Shown: positions 1 to 8,460, counted from the first letter of the stretch. The stretch: DNA of 35,473 nucleotides from Campylobacterales bacterium (GCA_027082175.1 JALWIX010000101.1:1-35473), one strand, 5' to 3'. A program made the numbers and translations. The notes: generated from the letters alone by a model not told the origin.

Positions 1-625
1 AAACAGATTCATCAATAGCGCTTTCATCAAGATATTTTGGATTCATTGCAGCTATGTGCATTGCTATATCTTTCAACAAATCTTTCACGGCTTCGCATAC
101 TTCATCTTTATCGCAAGTAGCCGCAACAATAACTCCTATCTTTCCTCCCATATGGATATATCCGTTTACTACGCCGCTTCCTTCCACACAAATCTTGTCA
201 AATCTTCTAACGACGATATTTTCGCCGATTTTCGCAATTTCAGCTTTCATAAACTCTTCAAACTTAACTCCGTCAATCTCTGTTTGAAAAAGGTCTTCTA
301 CGCTATCCGGCGAAGTTATATGTATGTGTTTTAGCGCTTTTTTAACAAGTTGTTTAAAATTATCGTTTTGTGCGACAAAATCGGTTTCAGAGTTAATTTC
401 GCTTATAGTAGCACACTTATAATCATCGCTTATTTCTAACGAAACCGCCCCTTCGCTCGCGACTCTATCAGCCTTTTTAGCGGCTTTAGCTATGCCTTTT
501 TTTCTCAATATCTCTACAGCTTTATCCATATCCCCCTGGGCTTCTTGCAAAGCCTTTTTGCAGTCCATCATTCCTGCGCCGGTCATCTCTCTTAGTTTTT
601 TTACCTCTGCAGCAGTTATCGCCAT
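1..625 (-). CDS. tsf: Elongation factor Ts (3' part cut by window edge)
   Basis: EF-Ts is the cytoplasmic guanine-nucleotide exchange factor that regenerates EF-Tu-GTP during translation. Reading the minus strand from the ATG at 625-623 gives an open frame of about 208 codons to the window start with no stop. It begins [20 protein letters not shown], the typical UBA-like N-terminal domain. The diagnostic TDFVAQND motif, which contacts EF-Tu, falls at residues 81-88. The core domain continues to the edge. The start codon overlaps the rpsB stop by one base (TAATG), so the two are translationally coupled, as is usual for rpsB-tsf. The C-terminus lies outside the window. Confidence 0.97.
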   Translation of the reverse strand, partial: MAITAAEVKKLREMTGAGMMDCKKALQEAQGDMDKAVEILRKKGIAKAAKKADRVASEGAVSLEISDDYKCATISEINSETDFVAQNDNFKQLVKKALKHIHITSPDSVEDLFQTEIDGVKFEEFMKAEIAKIGENIVVRRFDKICVEGSGVVNGYIHMGGKIGVIVAATCDKDEVCEAVKDLLKDIAMHIAAMNPKYLDESAIDESV

Positions 626-1428
626 TACTTCTCCTCCTCTTGCGTTTCGCTAGCCTCAGCAGCCACTTCTTCTTTTACTTCAGCAACGGTCTCTTCGTTC
701 TCTTCTTGAGTTACTTCTTCGTTTTCCTCTTCTTCGCTCATCTCTTGAGCTCTAAGCTCTTTTCCCTCTATGATAGCTTCAGCTATCTCTTTACAGAAAA
801 GCTGAATACTTCTAATAGCGTCATCATTTCCCGGAATTGGATAGTCGATCACATCAGGATCGCAGTTAGTGTCAAGAGGCGCCACTACCGGAATACCAAG
901 TTTATTAGCCTCTTTAACCGCAATATGTTCTCTAACGGCATCCACTACAAAAAGCATATCTGGAAGTTTTTTCATGTCTCTGATACCGCCGAGAAAATTT
1001 TCAAGCTTCTCTTTTCTACGCTTTAGCATCAACGCTTCTTTTTTCGTCAAAAGATCCATCTGTCCGGTTTTTTCCATCTCTTCTATAACTTCCAATTTTC
1101 TAATAGATTTTTTGATCGTATTAAAGTTTGTTAAAGTCCCGCCTAACCATCTTGAGTTTACGTAGGGCATTTCACACTTTTTAGCATACTCTTCGATAGC
1201 GTTTTGAGCCTGTTTTTTAGTCCCCACAAATAAAATAGTCTGCCCCTCTTTAGCAGCGTCTCTTACTATATTATATGTGTATCTGAAAAATCTAAGAGTC
1301 TTTTGCAAGTCAATTATGTGGATATTTTTTCTGATACCGAATATATAAGGCTTCATCTTTGGATTCCATCTTCTCGTCTGATGGCCGAAATGAACACCGC
1401 ACTCTAATAGGTCCTTCATTGTTACCAT
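625..1428 (-). CDS. rpsB: 30S ribosomal protein S2
   Basis: S2 is a structural protein of the 30S subunit that helps recruit S1. The 267-residue product starts [20 protein letters not shown], the classic S2 N-terminus, and carries the conserved segments [20 protein letters not shown] and [15 protein letters not shown]. The start has a good ribosome site (AAGGAG, 6 bases before ATG). The last 35 or so residues form a very acidic Glu-rich tail beyond the ribosomal core, a feature seen in Campylobacterota S2 proteins. It is followed without a gap by tsf and is preceded by a leader of about 185 bases. Confidence 0.98.
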   Translation of the reverse strand: MVTMKDLLECGVHFGHQTRRWNPKMKPYIFGIRKNIHIIDLQKTLRFFRYTYNIVRDAAKEGQTILFVGTKKQAQNAIEEYAKKCEMPYVNSRWLGGTLTNFNTIKKSIRKLEVIEEMEKTGQMDLLTKKEALMLKRRKEKLENFLGGIRDMKKLPDMLFVVDAVREHIAVKEANKLGIPVVAPLDTNCDPDVIDYPIPGNDDAIRSIQLFCKEIAEAIIEGKELRAQEMSEEEENEEVTQEENEETVAEVKEEVAAEASETQEEEK

Positions 1429-1614
1429 GTCTTCTCCTTGATTGTATTTGGTTTATGCCTCCGCGCCCCTTAACGGTTATACCGCAACCTTTCAAGGATT
1501 GACGCGTGTGTAATAAAAGGCTGCGAGATTTTACTAAAATCTAGCTTAACTTTAGCTTTTTTTAAACTAGCGACATAGCCGGCTCGCAAAGGGATATTAT
1601 TTTGTCCTATCTTC
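1429..1614 (-). promoter_or_regulatory. Leader/promoter region of rpsB-tsf
   Basis: This stretch lies between the 3' end of the aminomutase-like gene and rpsB and holds no convincing ORF. A 7-bp perfect inverted repeat (AGATTTT / AAAATCT, 1526-1542) is present. On the minus strand it contains a TAAAAT box (1533-1528) that could serve as a -10. Nearer the gene, GGTT/AACC and CCTT/AAGG pairs around 1465-1500 could fold in the mRNA. Autoregulation of rpsB through a leader is known in other bacteria; here a regulatory structure is only inferred. Confidence 0.35.
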
Positions 1615-2919
1615 TTAAGCGTAAACTAAGCTTCCTTCAAAGAGATGTTGCTCAAACAAAAACTTTTCGCCAAAAGCGGGTTTTAGTTCATCTATCCAAG
1701 TAGCGTTTTCATCAAACTCAGCAAAGAAAGGAACTCCTACTAAGTCAGGATTTTTAGCCTGAATCATACTAAGAACAAAAACATCTTTTCCATTGACTTC
1801 CGCAACACCTTGTAAACAGATTTTACCCGGGCTTGCCGACATACTTGGACCTCTAACCGTTCTAGCAATCCCGCTAACTTTACTGTAAGCTTCTTTATAT
1901 ATTTTCCAAGCTCTATAAAGAGGAACCCCAAAATAGTGCTGTGCTCCAGTATCTCTTGCCATAAACATATAATAAGGTATCATCCCCATCTGCACCTGTA
2001 GTTTCCACATCTTTTCCCACACTTCAGCGCTATCGTTTATATGTCTTAAAATCGGGGATTGCGTTCTAATAACCGCACCTGTATCCAAAATCTTTTCAAC
2101 GGCCTCTTTTACTTCTTCCGTTTCGAGCTCTTTATAATGATTAAATTGCGCCATAAACGCTACATGATATCCGGTATTTTTTATCTCTTTAAACAGATTT
2201 AATAGATCTTTGCTATCTTTATCTTTTGTAAATCTGTACGGCCAAAAACCTAATGTTTTAGTTCCAAATCTTATATTTTTTAAATGAGGAATTTTAGCTT
2301 TTAAAATAGGCTCAACATAGCTTCTTAAAAGTTTTGTTCCCATAATCAAAGGATCGCCGCCGGTAAAGATTATATCCGTTATTTCAGGATGAGCTTTAAC
2401 ATACTCTATTAAAACCTCAACCTCTTTGGAAGCAAATTTCAGATCTTCCATGCCAACAAATTGGGGCCATCTAAAACAGAAACTACAATATGAATGGCAT
2501 GTTTGTCCCTGTTTAGGAAAAAACAGTATCGTCTCTTTATATTTGTGCTGAGAACCCTCTAACTTTTTCCCGTTTATCTCGGGAACGTTTGAAAGCTGAT
2601 CCGCCGGATGTGGGTTTAAAGATAGTCTTATCTCATTTACTAAATTTTTAAGTTTATTTACATCACCCTCATCCAAAGCTGCTTTAACCCTCTCATAATC
2701 ATCGGGCATAAGCATATCTTTATGTGGAAACGTCAATCTAAACAGCGGATCGTCTTTATAATTATCCCAGTCAATAAGTTTTTCTACCACATAATTATCA
2801 ACTTTAAAAGGGAAAACCTGCGAAACTATCTCTATATCTCTTATCTCTTCTTCGCTTAGATACGTTTGAATTTGCGGTATTTTTTTAAAACTTTTTACGT
2901 TATAACTTCTATACTCCAA
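1615..2919 (-). CDS. KamA-family radical SAM aminomutase homologue (substrate uncertain)
   Basis: The 434-residue protein belongs to the lysine 2,3-aminomutase (KamA) family, which uses SAM, a [4Fe-4S] cluster and PLP to move an amino group from C2 to C3 of an amino acid. The CHSYCSFC motif gives cluster ligands Cys141, Cys145 and Cys148. Arg150 matches the carboxylate-binding Arg134 of clostridial KAM, and Lys366 in SPGK matches the PLP lysine. Asp323 aligns with Asp293, one of two acids holding the lysine side chain, but the second (Asp330) appears replaced by Ser. It is longer than EpmB (about 340 aa), so EF-P modification is less likely. The start is TTG, with GGAGG 8 bases upstream inside the end of bcp, so it is probably co-transcribed with bcp. 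Confidence 0.85.
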   Translation of the reverse strand: MEYRSYNVKSFKKIPQIQTYLSEEEIRDIEIVSQVFPFKVDNYVVEKLIDWDNYKDDPLFRLTFPHKDMLMPDDYERVKAALDEGDVNKLKNLVNEIRLSLNPHPADQLSNVPEINGKKLEGSQHKYKETILFFPKQGQTCHSYCSFCFRWPQFVGMEDLKFASKEVEVLIEYVKAHPEITDIIFTGGDPLIMGTKLLRSYVEPILKAKIPHLKNIRFGTKTLGFWPYRFTKDKDSKDLLNLFKEIKNTGYHVAFMAQFNHYKELETEEVKEAVEKILDTGAVIRTQSPILRHINDSAEVWEKMWKLQVQMGMIPYYMFMARDTGAQHYFGVPLYRAWKIYKEAYSKVSGIARTVRGPSMSASPGKICLQGVAEVNGKDVFVLSMIQAKNPDLVGVPFFAEFDENATWIDELKPAFGEKFLFEQHLFEGSLVYA

Positions 2920-2922
2920 TTT

Positions 2923-3393
2923 TCACGCCTCCTTTAGCTCTTTCAATCTCTCTTTGACTTTTTCTACGTGACCTTTTACTCTAACTTTTGGCCAAATATA
3001 AGCGATATTTCCGTTTGGATCTATCAAATATGTAGTTCTTATAACTCCCTCATACTCTTTACCATACATCTTTTTTTTACCCCACGCCCCATAATCTTTC
3101 AAAACCTTTTTTTCTTCATCGCAAAGAAGTGTGATTTTAAGTCCTTTTTTCTCTATAAACTTTCTATGACTTTCGCAAGAATCGGGACTAACTCCTAAGA
3201 TTACGGCATCAAGAGCCTCAAACTCTTCAAATTCGTTTGTAAAATCGCAAGCCTCGGTAGTACATCCCGGAGTATTGTCCTTTGGATAAAAGTATAATAC
3301 TACCCATTTTCCTTTTAAATCTTTAAGACAAATCTCTACTTCATCTTGATTTTTCAGACAAAAGTTTGGTGCTTTTTGACCTATTTCAAGCAT
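2923..3393 (-). CDS. bcp: Thiol peroxidase of the BCP/PrxQ type
   Basis: This is a thioredoxin-dependent peroxiredoxin that reduces hydrogen peroxide and organic peroxides in the cytoplasm. The 156-residue protein has the AhpC/TSA fold signature YFYPKDNTPGCTTEACDF. The peroxidatic Cys44 and the resolving Cys49 are spaced as in the classic two-cysteine PrxQ group. Length and C-terminus (IDPNGNIAYIW) are normal for the family. Its stop lies 3 bases before the aminomutase-like start, and the ribosome site of that gene lies within its last codons. Its electron donors TrxA and TrxB are encoded later in the window. Confidence 0.95.
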   Translation of the reverse strand: MLEIGQKAPNFCLKNQDEVEICLKDLKGKWVVLYFYPKDNTPGCTTEACDFTNEFEEFEALDAVILGVSPDSCESHRKFIEKKGLKITLLCDEEKKVLKDYGAWGKKKMYGKEYEGVIRTTYLIDPNGNIAYIWPKVRVKGHVEKVKERLKELKEA

Positions 3394-3424
3394 CTATTCT
3401 CCTTAATGATTGTCTAAGATAACG

Positions 3425-3847
3425 CTATCTTTCGATAAACTTTGCTCTTTTATACCAAATTTTTAATTTTTTTGTAAAGACCCCAGTTGAAGTCTGACTT
3501 AAAAGATTGCAATCTTCATCATACACTTTTGCGCTGCTAAGAGCGCAACTAGGCGATTTTGACTTTAAATAGAATATTTTTACATCCGGATTCGCCTCAA
3601 AAAATCTTTTTGCCTCATTTTCCAAAAGAGAAGTATAGTCTTTAAAAGTTTTACTACCTATAGCTTTTATTCCATATTTAGTTTCAAAAAGGTCTATACT
3701 TTCTCTTGGTGCGCCTAATATATTGACTTCCGGACAAAAAGGAACAATTTTGGAGCAATCAATATTTTTCAATAGCTCCTCGTCCCTTTTGTCTCCTCCG
3801 TCATATCTGCAATTTAGCCCCAACAAACATGCGCTAACGGCGATCAT
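3425..3847 (-). CDS. DUF523 family protein
   Basis: The 140-residue protein matches DUF523, a small cytoplasmic family of unknown function. The signature is visible: an N-terminal SACLLGLNCRYDGG with two cysteines, FCPEVNILGAPRE, and a later SPSCALSSAKVYD segment with another cysteine. Such conserved cysteines could bind a metal, but nothing establishes this. It sits 31 bases upstream of bcp and 24 bases downstream of the aldehyde dehydrogenase on the same strand, so these genes may share a transcript. No truncation is apparent. Confidence 0.88.
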   Translation of the reverse strand: MIAVSACLLGLNCRYDGGDKRDEELLKNIDCSKIVPFCPEVNILGAPRESIDLFETKYGIKAIGSKTFKDYTSLLENEAKRFFEANPDVKIFYLKSKSPSCALSSAKVYDEDCNLLSQTSTGVFTKKLKIWYKRAKFIER

Positions 3848-3871
3848 CGATTACCTTTTATCTTAATGCTT

Positions 3872-5290
3872 CTATAAAATCACTACAGATTTTATCTCCG
3901 TAAACTCCTCTATGGCAAACTTAGGCCCTTCTCGTCCAATCCCAGAAAGTTTTACGCCTCCATACGGCTGTATGTCAAATCTAAGCGTAGGTATATCGTT
4001 TATTACCACACCTCCGGCCTCGGCATCGTCAATAAATCTTTTAGTCAATCCTAGATCATTTGTAAAAATCGAAAACTGCAATCCATAAGGCGAATCGTTC
4101 ATCTTTTTTATAGCCTCATCGTAGTTTTTAACTTTAACCAAGCTTACGATTGGAGCAAAAACCTCTTCACAAACTATTTTCATATCATCAGTTACGTCGG
4201 CTAATATCGCCGGATAAAAATACTTGCCTTCCCTTTTTGGAGGCAAAATTGCTCTAGCGCCGGCTTCAATAGCGCTATTTACCCATTTTTGGGCTCTAAT
4301 AGCCGCTTCTTCGTTTATCAAAGGCCCCATGAAAGTATCCGGTTCGTAAGGATCGCCAACTTTTAGCTTTGAAGTCTCTGTAGCTAGTTTTTGCGCAAAC
4401 TCCTCGTAAATATCCTCGTGAACATAAATTCTTTGAAGGCTTATACAAACTTGACCGCTATTTACGAACGCTCCAACAGCGCATCTACTAGCCGCATAAG
4501 ATATATCCGCGCTTTTATCTATAAAAGTCGCAGCATTTCCTCCTAATTCTAAACTTATTTTTTTAATACCGGCGCTTTTAGTAATAATCTCTCCAACTTG
4601 AACGCTTCCCGTAAAACTTATCTTTCTTGGTATCTCGCTTGTAACTAACGCGCTTCCAACTTCGGCGTCTCCATATACGACACTTAGCATATCAGCAATC
4701 GCATATTCGCTTTCAATAAATGTTTTAGCTAAAAGGTATCCCGTATACGGGGCTTCTGGCGTGGGTTTAAAAACAACGCTGTTTCCAGCGACTAACGCTG
4801 GTCCTAGTTTATGAGCCGCTAGATTTAGAGGAAAGTTAAAGGGCGTAATGGCAACTACTACGCCTACGGGGACTCTTTTATAAAAAGCCACGCTTTTTTT
4901 GCCGCTTGAAGTCGCGTCGGTATTTATAGTCTCTCCAACTAGATTAACAGCCGCTTCAGCGCTTAATTCCAATGTTTCAACGCACCTATCAACTTCTACT
5001 CTACTAAAAGTTATAGGTTTTCCTACCTCCTTTGTTATTGCTAAAGCGAACTCTTCTTTATTCTCTTTTATCTTTTTAGCCACATCTTTGATCCATTCCA
5101 CTCTTCTAGCAAGAGTAAACTCTTTACTTTTTTCAAAAGCATCTTTAGCTATTTTTAAAGCTTTCTTGGCATCTTCAGCGCTACACTTAGGAAAAATAGT
5201 AACAACTTTATCGTTAAAAGGACTCTTTATCTCCCCTTTCTCTTCTTTACTCGCCGGCATAGAACCAAAATATATCTTTGCTTCTTGCAT
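3872..5290 (-). CDS. NAD(P)-dependent aldehyde dehydrogenase
   Basis: This is an aldehyde dehydrogenase superfamily enzyme (472 aa) that oxidises an aldehyde to a carboxylate. Key residues are visible: Asn152 in TPFNFP, the general base Glu248 in SLELGGN, the catalytic nucleophile Cys282 in GQVCIS, the FTGS nucleotide-binding turn, and EEVFAP toward the C-terminus. The overall sequence resembles the lactaldehyde, succinate-semialdehyde and non-phosphorylating glyceraldehyde-3-phosphate groups; I cannot choose between them. The ATG is preceded by GAGGGG. The upstream region is shared with divergent ilvE and contains repeat copy A. Confidence 0.9.
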   Translation of the reverse strand: MQEAKIYFGSMPASKEEKGEIKSPFNDKVVTIFPKCSAEDAKKALKIAKDAFEKSKEFTLARRVEWIKDVAKKIKENKEEFALAITKEVGKPITFSRVEVDRCVETLELSAEAAVNLVGETINTDATSSGKKSVAFYKRVPVGVVVAITPFNFPLNLAAHKLGPALVAGNSVVFKPTPEAPYTGYLLAKTFIESEYAIADMLSVVYGDAEVGSALVTSEIPRKISFTGSVQVGEIITKSAGIKKISLELGGNAATFIDKSADISYAASRCAVGAFVNSGQVCISLQRIYVHEDIYEEFAQKLATETSKLKVGDPYEPDTFMGPLINEEAAIRAQKWVNSAIEAGARAILPPKREGKYFYPAILADVTDDMKIVCEEVFAPIVSLVKVKNYDEAIKKMNDSPYGLQFSIFTNDLGLTKRFIDDAEAGGVVINDIPTLRFDIQPYGGVKLSGIGREGPKFAIEEFTEIKSVVIL

Positions 5291-5322
5291 TACACACCCC
5301 TCTTTTATTCGTTAAAATAATT

Positions 5323-5502
5323 GAATGCTCTGAAAAATTACTAAATTTCGTTCAAGCGAGTTGCAATTTTTCCTTTTAGGAACGCTTGAAAATTTTATCA
5401 ATAAGTACTAAGCAAGCGTACTTTTTAGCCTTTTAGCGAATATAAATTTTAAAGCTAAAATTGCAAAGCTTTCGCTCAACTTGTAATTTTTCAGAGGTCT
5501 CA
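5323..5502 (-). repeat. Palindromic MITE-like repeat, copy A (inverted relative to copy B)
   Basis: This 180-base element starts GAATGCTCTGAAAAATTAC and ends GTAATTTTTCAGAGGTCTCA. The terminal inverted repeat is CTCTGAAAAATTAC (5328-5341 against 5483-5496). Its reverse complement aligns along its whole length with copy B at 8461-8642, by eye at roughly 80% identity with few gaps. An internal stem (GTAC/GTAC around a 9-base loop) is preserved in both copies. No open reading frame is present. It lies between divergent genes, so it cannot act simply as a terminator here. Confidence 0.85.
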
Positions 5503-5570
5503 ATTAAAATTAATGCGTAATCAAATAGTTTAATCACTAACAATTAAATTACCATCTATTTTAACCATAT

Positions 5571-5576
5571 TATAAT
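5571..5576 (+). promoter_or_regulatory. Putative -10 box of ilvE
   Basis: TATAAT lies about 100 bases upstream of the ilvE start, in an AT-rich stretch. Campylobacterota sigma70 promoters typically keep a strong -10 and lack a clear -35, which fits. It would give a leader of roughly 95 bases. No transcription evidence is available. Confidence 0.45.
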
Positions 5577-5679
5577 TTAATCAATATTTTGATAGACTTA
5601 AGCCTACTTTTAAGGTTGAAGATTGAAGGTTTAGAACTCAATCTTCTCCTTTTACTTTAAAAAAATCATGGAGAAATGG

Positions 5680-6594
5680 ATGGAAAAAGCTAAATATATC
5701 TGGATGGATGGAGATTTTGTCGAGTGGGATGAGGCAAAAGTTCACGTTCTAACACACACTCTACATTACGGAAACGGAGTTTTTGAAGGAACAAGAGCCT
5801 ATAAAACCGATAATGGACTTGCGATTTTTAGATTGAAAGATCATACAAAAAGGCTTTTGAACTCCGCAAAAATAACGGTTATAAAATGCCCTTATACATT
5901 AGATGAGCTTGAAAGAGCGCAGATAGAGCTTTTAAGAAGGAACGATTTTAAATCAAATGTCTATATAAGACCTCTTATATATCTTGGTTATGGAATAATG
6001 GGGCTATATCACGTAAAAGCTCCTGTAAACGTAGCAATCGCCGCTTGGGAATGGGGAAGCTATCTTGGGGATGACGGACTTGAAAACGGTATAAGAGTAA
6101 AAATCAGTTCATTTACAAGAAACTCCGTAAAATCAACTATGGGAAAAGCCAAAGCCGTAGCTAACTATCTAAATAGCCAAATGGCAAAATATGAAGCTCT
6201 AGAGGCCGGCTATGAAGAGGCTCTATTGCTTGATGAAGAGGGTTTTATAGCAGAAGGAAGCGGAGAGTGTTTTTTCATAGTTAGAGACGGAGTGTTAATC
6301 ACTCCTCCCAACGATAACTCTCTTGAATCGATAACTCAAGATACTGTTTTAAAAATAGCTGAAAAAAAAGGTATAAAGATTGAACGAAGAAGAATTACAA
6401 GAGATGAAGTGTATATTTGTGATGAAGCTTTCTTTACGGGTACAGCTGCGGAAGTAACACCCATAAAAGAGGTGGACGGTAGAGTCATAGGAAACGGAAA
6501 AAGAGGAGAAATAACAAGAGAGCTTCAAAGCGCATACTTTGATGTGGTATATGGAAGAGATAAAGATTTTGAATATATGTTGACATATATTTAG
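5680..6594 (+). CDS. ilvE: Branched-chain amino acid aminotransferase
   Basis: This class IV PLP aminotransferase interconverts leucine, isoleucine and valine with their 2-oxo acids using glutamate/2-oxoglutarate. The product (304 aa from this start) has THTLHYGNGVFEGTRAY, the substrate-loop region, MGKAKAVANYLNSQMAK containing the probable PLP lysine, EEALLLDEEGFIAEGSGE, and the C-terminal FFTGTAAEVTPI. The ATG at 5680 is chosen over the in-frame ATG at 5668 because GGAG sits 6 bases before it, and because IlvE proteins usually begin close to KYIWMDG. It starts a plus-strand cassette with the SPFH gene and hisIE; the same ilvE-prohibitin pair occurs in C. jejuni. Confidence 0.95.
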   Translation: MEKAKYIWMDGDFVEWDEAKVHVLTHTLHYGNGVFEGTRAYKTDNGLAIFRLKDHTKRLLNSAKITVIKCPYTLDELERAQIELLRRNDFKSNVYIRPLIYLGYGIMGLYHVKAPVNVAIAAWEWGSYLGDDGLENGIRVKISSFTRNSVKSTMGKAKAVANYLNSQMAKYEALEAGYEEALLLDEEGFIAEGSGECFFIVRDGVLITPPNDNSLESITQDTVLKIAEKKGIKIERRRITRDEVYICDEAFFTGTAAEVTPIKEVDGRVIGNGKRGEITRELQSAYFDVVYGRDKDFEYMLTYI

Positions 6595-6650
6595 ATGTAG
6601 GTTGACGTTTAACTACTCAACCAATTTCAACTATTGTTACTAAACTAAAG
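6595..6650. repeat. Degenerate heptamer-like repeat after ilvE
   Basis: Immediately after the ilvE stop lies a short segment with a GTTGA / TCAAC fold-back and the words ACTACTCAACCAATTT and AACTA. Related words (ACTACTCAA, CCAATTT, AACT) occur just after the dapB stop and in the array beside rsmI. The 7-base phase is weak here. I interpret it as a decayed member of the heptamer arrays. Confidence 0.4.
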
Positions 6651-6664
6651 CAAAAGGAGATTTA

Positions 6665-7717
6665 ATGCCGGCCGATCTAAACGATTACTTTAAAAAGAAA
6701 AGAGATGAAGAGGATAACGACAACAATATGCCTGATTTCATAAAAGATTTTGGTAAAAAAGCCACATATATTTATGTGATTATTGTTCTGCTTGTTTTGA
6801 TTGTTATAGCAAAACCATACGCTATTATAAACTCTGGAGAAGTGGGCATAAAAGTAACTGCGGGTAAATATGACCCAATCCCGCTAGAGCCAGGAATCCA
6901 TTTTTATATCCCAGGAATTCAAAAAATCATCAAAGTTGATACAAAAGTGAGGATTATTAACTATAAAGCCGAACGCGACACCGCTTTTGGAAATGTAAAC
7001 GCAGGAATTATAGAAAAACCAGCTATCCAAGTTTTAGACGCTAGAGGACTTCCCGTATCCATAGATTTAACCGTTCAATACAAACTAAACCCTCAAGGCG
7101 CGCCGCAAACCATAGCTACCTGGGGGCTTGCTTGGGAAGAAAAGATAATAAACGCGGTCGTTAGAGAGGTAGTAAGAAACGTTGTCGGGCGCTACAAAGC
7201 GGAAGAGCTTCCTATAAAAAGAAACGAAATCGCAAAACTTATAGAGTCTCAAATAAGAGAAAAAATAAGCTCTTTGCCTAATAAACCCGTAGAACTAGTC
7301 GCAGTTCAGTTAAGAGAGATCTCTTTGCCACCTAAAATAAAAGAGCAGATTGAAAGAGTTCAAATAGCCAAACAGGAAGCGGAAAGAGTAAAATACGAAG
7401 TTGAAAGAGCAAGGCAAGAGGCGGAAAAAAGAGCTGCATTAGCTAAAGGTGAAGCTGAAGCTAAAAAGATTAGAGCTCAAGGTGAAGCCGATAAAATCAT
7501 TATCGAAGCGAAAGCTCAAGCCCAAGCAAATTTGGAAATTGGAAAAAGTATAACTCCGGAATTGTTACATCTTAAACAGTTAGAAGTTCAAGGTAAATTT
7601 AACGAAGCTCTAAAAACAAACAAAGATGCTAAGATATTTCTTACTCCTGGCGGAGCTGTTCCTAATATATGGATTGACGCAAAAGATAAACAAAAAACTA
7701 CATCGGCTCAAAAATAG
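6665..7717 (+). CDS. SPFH/prohibitin-family membrane protein
   Basis: The 350-residue protein has a hydrophilic N-terminus, one membrane span at about residues 33-49, and then an SPFH (band 7) domain starting INSGEVGIKVTAGKYD. The domain contains LDARGLPVSIDLTVQYKL, and an Ala/Glu/Lys-rich helical coiled coil follows at about 220-290. Prohibitin-like proteins form large ring oligomers on the membrane and often modulate FtsH-type proteases or lipid domains. The role here is inferred from family only. The start has an ideal AAAGGAG. The neighbour ilvE is conserved with it in C. jejuni. Its stop codon is embedded in a strong hairpin leading to hisIE. Confidence 0.9.
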   Translation: MPADLNDYFKKKRDEEDNDNNMPDFIKDFGKKATYIYVIIVLLVLIVIAKPYAIINSGEVGIKVTAGKYDPIPLEPGIHFYIPGIQKIIKVDTKVRIINYKAERDTAFGNVNAGIIEKPAIQVLDARGLPVSIDLTVQYKLNPQGAPQTIATWGLAWEEKIINAVVREVVRNVVGRYKAEELPIKRNEIAKLIESQIREKISSLPNKPVELVAVQLREISLPPKIKEQIERVQIAKQEAERVKYEVERARQEAEKRAALAKGEAEAKKIRAQGEADKIIIEAKAQAQANLEIGKSITPELLHLKQLEVQGKFNEALKTNKDAKIFLTPGGAVPNIWIDAKDKQKTTSAQK

Positions 7718-7736
7718 GCATACGCCTTTTGAGCCG
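7704..7736 (+). promoter_or_regulatory. Intercistronic hairpin spanning the SPFH-gene stop codon
   Basis: CGGCTCAAAA (7704-7713) pairs perfectly with TTTTGAGCCG (7727-7736). An inner GGC/GCC pair closes an ATAC loop, with a 3-base bulge. The stop codon TAG (7715-7717) is inside the hairpin, and the hisIE ribosome site AAGGAA follows directly. There is no T-run after it, so it is more likely an mRNA processing, stability or coupling element than a terminator. Confidence 0.6.
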
Positions 7737-7748
7737 TAAGGAAATACG

Positions 7749-8423
7749 ATGCAATTTGAGATAGATTGGCAAAAAAATCCTCTTATGCCCGTGGTTGTAC
7801 AAGATATAGATACAAACGAAGTTTTGATGCTGGCTTATATGAATAAAGAAGCTCTAGATAAAACTCTCTCAACAGGCTATGCCCATTACTACTCAAGAAG
7901 CAGAGAAAAACTTTGGAAAAAGGGCGAAACAAGCGGAAATATCCAAAAAGTGGAAGAGATTTTTTTAGATTGCGATTCTGATACTATTTTGTTAAAAGTA
8001 AAACAAAAAGGGCCAGCTTGTCATACGGGAAGAAAATCTTGCTTTTATAAAAACCTAAAAAACGCTCAAATTATCTCCGAACCAGAAATTGAGCCTTCAT
8101 TGATGTATGAAAATGTTATAGATGTTCTTTACCATACAATTTTGGAAAAAAAAGAGAGCGATCCTGAAAAATCTTGGACGGCAAAACTTTTTAAAAAGGG
8201 TGAAAACACTATTTTAAAAAAAGTTATGGAAGAGGCAGCAGAGTTCTGTTTTGCCGTAAAAGATAAAAATAAAAAAGAGATAATATACGAATGCGCTGAT
8301 CTTGTGTATCACTCTTTAGTAGCCTTAGCTTATTCGAACATATCGCCCGAACTTGTTAAAAAAGAGCTTAAAAGAAGATTTGGAGTAAGCGGAATAGAAG
8401 AGAAAAGAAATAGAAAAGAGTAG
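7749..8423 (+). CDS. hisIE: Bifunctional phosphoribosyl-AMP cyclohydrolase / phosphoribosyl-ATP pyrophosphatase
   Basis: This enzyme catalyses steps 2 and 3 of histidine biosynthesis in one 224-residue chain. The N-terminal HisI half has the metal-binding LDCDSDT segment and GPACHTGRKSCF with its zinc/catalytic cysteines. The C-terminal HisE half starts near VLYHTILEKKES and has the MazG-like acidic helix VMEEAAEFCFAVKD plus YECADLVYHSLVAL. The length is normal for the fusion. The ATG is preceded by TAAGGAAATACG. It follows the SPFH gene by 31 bases and is the last gene before repeat copy B. No other his genes are in the window. Confidence 0.95.
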   Translation: MQFEIDWQKNPLMPVVVQDIDTNEVLMLAYMNKEALDKTLSTGYAHYYSRSREKLWKKGETSGNIQKVEEIFLDCDSDTILLKVKQKGPACHTGRKSCFYKNLKNAQIISEPEIEPSLMYENVIDVLYHTILEKKESDPEKSWTAKLFKKGENTILKKVMEEAAEFCFAVKDKNKKEIIYECADLVYHSLVALAYSNISPELVKKELKRRFGVSGIEEKRNRKE

Positions 8424-8460
8424 ATATTGGATATTGTAAAGAGGTTTGATTTTAATGTAT

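Larger units (their letters stand above)
5291..5679. other. Intergenic region between divergent ALDH and ilvE
   Basis: This region of nearly 390 bases has no gene. About half is occupied by palindromic repeat copy A (5323-5502). The remainder is AT-rich and contains a likely ilvE -10 box at 5571-5576. A short pyrimidine-rich stretch follows before the ilvE ribosome site. The ALDH promoter must lie either within the 30 or so bases next to its start or in or beyond the repeat. Confidence 0.7.

Noticed and set aside
640-1165. Long open frames on the opposite strand of rpsB
   Set aside because: They are shadows of a strongly conserved ribosomal protein gene and lack ribosome sites or family features.
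1310-1495. A 61-codon frame overlapping the rpsB start
   Set aside because: It overlaps the N-terminal part of S2 in another frame, is very rich in Arg/Gly/Lys and shows no recognisable features; the region is better explained as leader.
5323-5502. Repeat copy A as an intrinsic terminator
   Set aside because: It lies between two divergent gene starts, and neither side has a transcript to end; the long terminal inverted repeats fit a mobile or structured element better.
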